Below, one piece after another: positions 57,749 to 64,000 of a stretch of DNA of 64,000 bases. A model generated the notes under the pieces. It was given only the letters and a program-made list of their open reading frames with translations. It had not been told where the DNA came from and made no database searches. A program made the translations under genes and the position numbers. Origin of the DNA: Astrothelium macrocarpum (Eukaryota; Ascomycota; Dothideomycetes; Trypetheliales; Trypetheliaceae). The stretch lies in the NCBI GenBank assembly GCA_021030915.1, contig JAGEMR010000022.1, positions 248,001-312,000 of the forward strand, given 5' to 3'. Numbering within the stretch: the stretch's first letter is position 1; every line of letters begins with the position of its first letter.

Positions 57749-59585
57749 CTAAAACTCATTCTCCTCGCCCCCCGCAATAATCACATTATTCACCTTCAAC
57801 ACCATCCGACACAACTGCGTCGCCAACAACAACTGCTGCCTTTTGCTAATCAACGGATCCACCACAAACCCGCCCTCGCTGCCCCCCATATCAGCGCTCT
57901 CCCGCCCCCCCAGACAGTCCACACCCACGCGAGTGTTCCCCTCGCGCACCTGCCGGCTCTTGATCGCCGCCAGCGTCTCGATGGGGCTCAGCCCGCTGTT
58001 CTCGGCGAGCGCCATCGGCACGCTGTCGAGCGCGTCGGCAAACGCGCGCATCGCGTGCTGCGCCAGGTCGGGCCGCGCCGAGGCCGCCTGCTCGACCGCC
58101 AGCGAGCACGCGATCTCGGCTGCGCCGCCGCCGTACACGACGCGGTTGTCGCGGATCAGGTTGCGGGTCACGCAGAGGGCGTCGTGGAGGGAGCGCTTGG
58201 CTTCGTCGATGATCTGGTGGGGTTAGTGGTTGTGGTTTGGGGGTTTGGTGGGTAGGTACTGAGGGATGAAGTCTTGAAAGGGGAAGGGAGTGGTGTGAGA
58301 TGGGGAGAGGTGAAGGGACGTACCATCTTGTTGCTGCCGCGGACAAAGGCCGTGACGGCGCGGGTGTTGGCGCATTCTTCGATGACGAGCATCTTATCGC
58401 GCGTTGTGCCAAAGGTCATTTCTCGCACCACGCCCGCGGTGCCAAGTTTGGATGCGCTGAGGTCTTCGAATCGGGGGACTATCCTTCCGTTGGTGGCGAT
58501 GGCGATGAGCTCGATCTCTGGGCCGCCGACCCACCGTACAGCAGGTAGCTTATTTGTGAGGAGAAGGTGGTTTGCTTCGTCGTCAAAGCCCCATTGGCAA
58601 ATGACAACGTTGGCGCCAGTGTCTTTGATTTGCTGAATCATCTCGGCGAATTTGCTGCTCTCGTACTTTTGTAAGCGCTTGAACTCCTCAACGCTGGTGA
58701 TATCGAGCTTGTGCTTTGTTTTGGGCTTGGGGGGCTCAAATGCGCAGGTGAGGATAGCAAGCTTGGCGTCCCGTACTTCTGATGGCATTTGCGGATGAGA
58801 AAAGTCTTTGTCAACCACGACACCTTTTACGAGCAAAGAATCTTCCAGTGCGCCGCCGACTTTGCCATCAACCTTGATCAGCTCAAAGTCAACGTCTTTG
58901 CGCTCAAGATCGGCAACGGAGAGGACGGCGTCGACTGCTATTTGCGCGAATTGATCGTGTGCTTTGGAGACAATTTTGCTGCCCAAACATGTCTTTGCAA
59001 CCTTTAGTAGATTTGTAGTGTCCTCTCTCGAGAAGGGTATGGTATCACTGATTTTGTCCAACTCTGCCACTGCTGCTTCGCAGGCTTGGTCATAGCCGTC
59101 TGCTATTCTGATGGGATGTATGCCTTTATCGATGAGGTCTGCTGCCTGTTCTAGGAGAGCACCAGCAAGCACCACCACGCCCGTGGTGCCATCTCCGATT
59201 TCGTCGTCTTGGGATTTAGATAGCTCGACTAATAGTTTTGCAACGTGATTAGAAATTTCCATTTGGGAGAGAATAGTAGCGCCGTCATTCGTGACCGTTA
59301 TGTCTCCATCAGGTGATATCAGGATTTTATCTAGTCCTCGTGGACCAAGGGACGTCCTAACGATGTTTGAGACTGTTCTTGCAGCCAGTATGTGGGATTT
59401 TATAGCTTCGTTGCCATGTTGTCTTTTTTTCTTGCCCTGATCTCTCACAATGATGAAAGGCCGGCCTTGCTCATCCTTCATTACCTGGGCTTGCGACATG
59501 TCCAGTTCTGTATACAAGCTTAGTGTTTTGGATATAAGATTTCAAGACTAGAGTAGCCTAATAGCATTGACTTACGCATTGCCAT
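57749..59585 (-). CDS. CCT5: T-complex chaperonin subunit epsilon
   Basis: Exons 59585..59576, 59507..58324 and 58213..57749 (introns 68 and 110 nt) give 552 residues. The first exon codes only MAM plus one base and joins to read MAMQLDMSQAQVMKDEQGRP, the usual N-terminus of fungal Cct5. Chaperonin signatures are intact: RTSLGPRGLDKILISPDGDI, TVTNDGATIL, QDDEIGDGTTGVVVLAGALL (ATP-binding Asp), and VYGGGAAEIACSLAVEQ. The subunit is part of the cytosolic TRiC/CCT ring folding actin and tubulin. The last exon is notably GC-rich (57890-58160) compared with the rest of the gene. Confidence 0.96.
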
Positions 59586-59948
59586 ATTGGCTGCTGCTCC
59601 GTAAAGGGACGCTTACTGAAGGATAGCTTAACTAGTAACTCTTCTGAGAGGTGGAATCAGATGGTAAATCTGGGAGTGTAGAGCCTCATTCGAGACACAA
59701 AAAGCGATGATTTGTTATGGAAGGCGGGAAAAACTGACGGACGTGCATGTTCGCGAAGCGCGTGCACACCCCGTACATGTATTGCGGAGCTTAACGCGCT
59801 CCCATCTCCACCTTCACTTTCTCCACCATATGCGCCATAGTTATCTCTAACTCTCCTACCATCTCAAGATTAATACTACCACTGCAGAAAGTGTCTATTT
59901 TGCTTTTTTAATCGTCAATTGCGAAAGTCACTTCCAGCAAAGCTCAGA
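59586..59948. promoter_or_regulatory. Bidirectional promoter of CCT5 and HP1
   Basis: 363 bp separate the two start codons, with both genes starting in tiny first exons (10 and 7 coding nt). No obvious TATA box; ACGCGCT-type sequence occurs near 59793. Confidence 0.6.
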
Positions 59949-61083
59949 ATGCCTCGTACGTAACCTTGATCTTTAAGTTTGCGCGCGACTGATTTGCGCG
60001 TCAACACTATATAGTCGCGACTGACATGAGGCTTTGATAGCTGCACTACCAGATGAAGACGCGTCTGGTTCTGAACCCGAAGAAATACCTTACCGTAACA
60101 AGGGAAAGGAACCAGCCATTGAAGAACCCGAAGCTGAAGATGTCGATGAAGATGCCAATGAAGATGAGGCCGGAGACGACGATGAAGATGGGGAGGGTGG
60201 TGAAGAGTACGCAGCATCTATACCGAGATGAACGGAATCTTAAAAATGATTTTAGATACGTGGTAGAAAAGATTCTTAGCCATTCGTATGAAGATGATGT
60301 AGGTCTGATACCCAAGAGATACTGGATGATATTGACTTTTCAAGGGCATCATCTACTTCGAAGTCAAATGGTTGGGCTATGAGAAAAGGGCCGATCGTAC
60401 GTGGGAACCAGAAGAAAACTTGTTCGTAGCCTACACCTTTTTCAGTGCTGAGAGCTAACAATGGCTCTCAGGGACGGCGCAGGCGAGGCTCTGCAGGAGT
60501 ATTTCGATAGCATAGGCGGCCGGCCCCAGCCAGGTGATGACGCGAAACCGAAGAAAGGCAAGCGAAAGCAGTCAGCGGCCGCATCACCTGCAGAAACCAA
60601 GACTGGGGGTGGTCGAGGTCGAAAGAAGACGAAGATTGAGAATGGAGACCAAAAGGCCGACGTGGGTCGCAAGACCAAAGACTCTAAAAAGTGGGAACCA
60701 CCAAAAGGAACTTGGGAGCATGATATCATGAACATCGATTGCATTGAGGAAGAGCACGATGAGGATAGTAATGAGAATAGGCGAGTCGGATTTGTAATGT
60801 GGAATAATGGGAAAAAGAGCAAGCACTCCCTTCGCATATTGAATACCAAATGTCCGCAAAAGGTACGTCACATCCTACAATGCAATCTAGACGCCAAAGT
60901 CCTTCTGACCGCCATGTCGACAGCTTCTCCAATACTACGAGCAACATCTGTAAGTGCAAGATAATTCTGATGCCCAGTTTGACAATCTAATAGGCATATA
61001 GGGTTTTCCGGAGCGGCTCAACAAAGGCTTCCGGCAATGCTACAAAGCAAGAGTCAACGACTCCAAAGATAGAGGATTCGTAA
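59949..61083 (+). CDS. HP1: HP1-family chromodomain / chromoshadow protein
   Basis: Exons 59949..59955, 60041..60206, 60256..60298, 60345..60421, 60472..60862, 60924..60949 and 61002..61083 (introns 46-85 nt) give 263 residues with all phases consistent. The N-terminus MPPALPDEDASGSE is acidic. The chromodomain (about 58-112) reads EYVVEKILSHSYEDDG then VKWLGYEKRADRTWEPEENL; the methyl-lysine cage residues Y59, W81 and Y84 are present. A basic hinge follows (KPKKGKRKQ, GRGRKKTK), then a chromoshadow domain (about 165-240: GTWEHDIMNIDCIEEEHDED, VGFVMWNNGKKSKH, CPQKLLQYYEQHLVF). HP1 binds H3K9me and, in fungi with DNA methylation, directs heterochromatin over RIP-mutated DNA. The acceptor for the last exon was chosen because it yields the conserved HLVF. 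Confidence 0.95.
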
Positions 61084-61440
61084 GATGGATGAGGAAAGAG
61101 GTGCCAAGACGAAGGAGTTGCTAAAAGAGCTCTTATTACGTCCTTCACAGCGACTGACTTTTGTGCATAAAAGGGTATCTGAGAAGTCTGCAAACTAATG
61201 CTTCAAGTTTCTTTCATCCTAAAAAGGATTCTAGGGTCTAGGAATACGTTGTAGCGTGGCGTAGGTCCGGCCCTTTGCACATGCATGTATTTTGGATGGA
61301 TTGACTTGACACCCTGCGCCCGTCTGTACTATTGATGTTAATCAAACTAAAAAAAACTTTACAGTCGTATGCGCTAAGCTTCCTGCCCCGATGCAGGACG
61401 CCTGTCGCACTGGCCCAGATTTGTCATCTTGAAAGGCCGG
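61084..61440. other. 3' flank of HP1
   Basis: About 360 bp; HP1 3' end and no other recognisable feature. Confidence 0.4.
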
Positions 61441-61670
61441 CACCAGTGGTTGCAATAAGAAATGTCATCCGCGACTATGAAAGACGTGAATGCCACACAC
61501 CTTATAGAGAGGCCCTCAATAATAATAATCAAGAAAATCCTGGTAGATATGACTTGTTGAATTGTTGACGGGTTCCAATATCTTGGAATGGTATTGGATC
61601 CTCTCTTTGAAGTCTGCGGTGTGATATTTACCGCAGTGGCGGGCGATATTTCTTATTGCAAATACAGGTG
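61441..61670. mobile_element. Fold-back MITE copy C (230 bp)
   Basis: Left end CACCAGTGGTTGCAATAAG, right end (reverse strand) CACCTGTATTTGCAATAAG. Internal blocks match copies A and B, including the GGCCCTCAATAAT segment. Flanks are CCGG (left) and CCAG (right), a 3/4 match that differs by one G-to-A change. No coding capacity. Confidence 0.8.
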
Positions 61671-62393
61671 CCAGTCTTACACACCGAAGACCCAGATCAG
61701 AACGGAAAGTTGTCTCTTGGGGTCAGCCATGAGGCAGTAACTTAGGAGAGTAGAATGCGCAGTATTGGGCTTGATATCCGGAACAACTTTCATAGCTTCG
61801 GTCGCTGGATCCACAAGTTGTCGTGAACTTCAATTAGACGAGCAAACAGATTAGATCCGAGGGATCAGACTGTTTTTAAACATTTCATGGCGTTTAATTG
61901 TGAATAGGTGAATAGATGGGTACCAGTCAGCAGTGCGTGGCCTGAAATGTCACTTCTGAGGTAAGGGAAGGCCCCAAACTATCTCGACCAATCCCATATA
62001 ATTGGACTTATTATCTGAGAAACCGTTTTATAAGCTACATCGATAATTGTGATTGAGAGCATTCTTAACGCGTTTATAATAGCATATATTTCTCGCTGTC
62101 TTCCGCCAATTTTTGCCCGTTCAGAAATAATCCAGAAGTGACATTTTCCTTTTTTTTTTTTTAAAGCTGAGGGGCTGGTGCAGTCTGTTCGAGTGCCAGG
62201 ATGATCCAGGATGCTGATTTCAGGGTGACATCATTCGCTAATACATCCAATTCTTAAATTGCCATGGCTCAGAATTCCATCATCTCCTAATTTCTTACAA
62301 CCGTTGACTTGATCAAATTTCTACCAAATACGTGCTCATACCTAGTCCTCTCTGTCTTCTCATATATCCATATCCTTGCACAGCGACTTTATC
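61671..62393. other. Intergenic region upstream of the small mitochondrial-type gene
   Basis: AT-rich, with a T run at about 62149-62162. No gene seen; the right part should be the promoter of the next gene. Confidence 0.4.
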
Positions 62394-62956
62394 ATGCTCT
62401 CCTCGACAATCCGAACATCACTTGCTCGCCCTTGCCCCTCCTTCCTTCGTCGCTCCAGTCGCTCCTTATACCTATACCAAAGTCCCCGACATCTCCTGCC
62501 GAGTAAAGATGCCCAGGGCAAAGACGACCTCGTTCCTGAATCCAACGAGTACTCTAAATCTGGTTCTGACGCTCAGTCTGCACAAATCGACCAGGCCGCC
62601 TTTGATCCCAAGAAGACGAGTCCTGAGGAGCAGCACGAGATGGCAGGACAAGAATCCGGAACGGTGAGCTCTAAGACCAGCGTGAGATTCTCAATATATA
62701 TATATATATATTTGAACTATTCCTGTTTTTGTTTCTTATGGTATGCTCGGTCTAGACTAACTTCAAGGTACTGCAGAGAGGCCAAAATAACCCACTGGAT
62801 GTCAGTCCAGCAAATCAAAGCGTGAGCCAGCCAAGAGGGAACACGGAAGGTGGACCGGAGGGGAGTACAGGGGAGACGGGTGGAGGAACAAAAGAGAGGT
62901 CAAGGACGAGTGGAAGAGGAAGTCCGCAGAAGGTTGGCGGTGACAAGACTGGTTGA
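62394..62956 (+). CDS. Small, probably mitochondrial, conserved fungal protein
   Basis: Exons 62394..62663 and 62777..62956 (113-nt intron containing a TA microsatellite at about 62693-62712) give 149 residues. The N-terminus (MLSSTIRTSLARPCPSFLRR, then SSRSLYLYQSPRHL) has many Arg/Ser and no acidic residues, like a matrix-targeting presequence. The rest is hydrophilic and disordered, with YSKSGSDAQSAQ, FDPKKTSPEEQHEMAGQESG and NPLDVSPANQSVSQPRG, which resembles short conserved fungal proteins of unknown function. A second acceptor at 62768 would add three residues in frame. Confidence 0.72.
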
Positions 62957-63208
62957 AAAGAAGCCGCGAAAGTAAGAGATCTTCAATATTGTTTGTTATG
63001 TAATAGATGTATTGACATAGCACATAGCTACAGTATGACGATTTGAGGCAATCCCGAATATTGCTATTATGATCGTAGATTTCTGTAAAGCGAGATCCCG
63101 CCGATTCTCAAAGCTAGTCAAGATTCCCAGCATAGATCTGACGGCTCGAAAGACGCCTTTGCTAATGCTTCCGAGCTAGCAAATAGCTAGAACATACACT
63201 TATCATGC

Positions 63209-64000
63209 TCATCTTCTCGACTTTGTCTTGAATGTCATCATCCTCTTTAAACGAGCCAACCTGCTCAATCGAACTTTGTCTGCTGCCACAACATCTGCCG
63301 TCGTTGGCCTCAGTGGCGACTCCATCACGCTTTCCACTTCACCCGGCGTATCGGCGTTCCCCGCAACACTGGCTGGACGACGAGGTGTCTGAGGTACCTC
63401 AGGTGCTTGCACAACCTCGCTCAACGGTTTCCGCGAATTCGTGATAACTCTCTGGAGGACTGCCCATCCCGCTAGCCCTTTCAGTTCTCCCGGCGAAGCC
63501 TGTGAGGTCGCATTCCGCCATGGGCAATGGTATCGATGACTTTCCACTAGATCGAGCACGTGCGTGCCGTCCTCCTCCTCCTTCCCATCTTCCCGTTTAT
63601 ACATCCATAGCCCAATCCGCGCAAAGCAATGTTCACAGCTTGCTAGCGCCATCGATCCTACCAACTCTCCCCGCCATCCATATAACGCGAAATGCACCGC
63701 CATTCGCGAGGGCTCTCCCTCCTTCTCTCCCCCCTCCTCCACCTCTCCCTTAAAAAACCCAACCGGCAACCGTTCCATCAACCCCTCCACTCCCACTGCC
63801 CCCTCCGGCACTCCCACCCTCGCAGGCAACCGCCCCTGCACTCGCTCCAAACTCCTCCACCTCTCCCTCAACCCATCAACCCAATAAGCCCTCCTCGCCA
63901 ACGGCAAATGATACACATCCGCTCTACACCCGACCTGCCGCCACACACACCCCTCACCATGCCCCTCCACCACCAACACCCTATACCTCTCCACCAACGC
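63209..64000 (-). CDS. rsm1: C3HC zinc-finger / Rsm1-like protein (5' end outside window)
   Basis: The open frame reaches the window edge, giving the last 263 residues. The first part has VEGHGEGCVWRQVGCRADVY, fitting the H-x3-C of the C3HC finger family (NIPA, Rsm1). A second block, SCEHCFARIGLWMY with VESHRYHCPWRNATSQ, matches the Rsm1-like C-terminal domain. The tail is Ser/Pro- and Lys/Arg-rich. Fission yeast Rsm1 is linked to mRNA export and animal NIPA to ubiquitin ligase and nuclear pore functions. The start codon is not in the window. Confidence 0.85.
   Translation of the reverse strand, partial: ALVERYRVLVVEGHGEGCVWRQVGCRADVYHLPLARRAYWVDGLRERWRSLERVQGRLPARVGVPEGAVGVEGLMERLPVGFFKGEVEEGGEKEGEPSRMAVHFALYGWRGELVGSMALASCEHCFARIGLWMYKREDGKEEEDGTHVLDLVESHRYHCPWRNATSQASPGELKGLAGWAVLQRVITNSRKPLSEVVQAPEVPQTPRRPASVAGNADTPGEVESVMESPLRPTTADVVAADKVRLSRLARLKRMMTFKTKSRR

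Overview
The window is nuclear DNA of a filamentous ascomycete (Pezizomycotina). Reasons: genes are split by short introns (about 44-135 nt, GTRNGT...YAG); they encode fungal types such as a Zn2Cys6 regulator, a PTH11-like receptor, a MARVEL protein, a DUF1752/DUF3295 protein, Kar5 and an HP1 chromodomain protein; and mobile-element remains carry C-to-T / G-to-A damage of the kind made by repeat-induced point mutation (RIP). The class is not settled by the sequence; Leotiomycetes is only a guess. No rRNA, convincing tRNA, CRISPR array or virus was seen. Gene models were built by hand from splice sites and reading frames.

Layout. 1-5.5 kb: 3' part of an ankyrin/RCC1/BTB (IBtk-like) gene, then a GNAT acetyltransferase. 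5.7-7.2 kb: a degraded Tc1/mariner-type transposon with 86-bp terminal inverted repeats. 7.7-22.1 kb: gene-dense housekeeping block (SNF2 ATPase, small Cys-rich protein, Mam3/CNNM-like DUF21-CBS protein, MARVEL protein, Kar5, mitochondrial uL6, Met22 phosphatase). 22.1-31.5 kb: gene-poor, with one PTH11-like receptor, a decayed ORF and a hAT-type MITE. 31.5-35.8 kb: a Zn2Cys6 regulator divergent from a dienelactone hydrolase, with palindromes between them. 35.8-41.6 kb: a decayed ORF, a minisatellite, an orphan Pro-rich/acidic membrane protein and an MFS transporter. 41.6-48.8 kb: gene-poor, one MITE. 48.8-50.6 kb: DUF1752/DUF3295 protein. 52.7-57.2 kb: CCCH+CHY zinc-finger gene of 11 exons with a MITE inside one intron and an 8-nt microexon. 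57.7-61.1 kb: CCT5 and HP1 head to head. 61.4-64 kb: a third MITE, a small mitochondrial-type protein and the 3' part of a C3HC/Rsm1-like gene.

Connections. Most genes are independent housekeeping functions. The likely functional pair is the Zn2Cys6 regulator with the divergent hydrolase, whose shared promoter carries a CCG-N4-CGG palindrome. The main new observation is a family of 230-234-bp fold-back elements with CACCAG termini and 4-bp target duplications (three copies, one intronic), alongside a hAT-type MITE and the RIP-damaged Tc1/mariner element.
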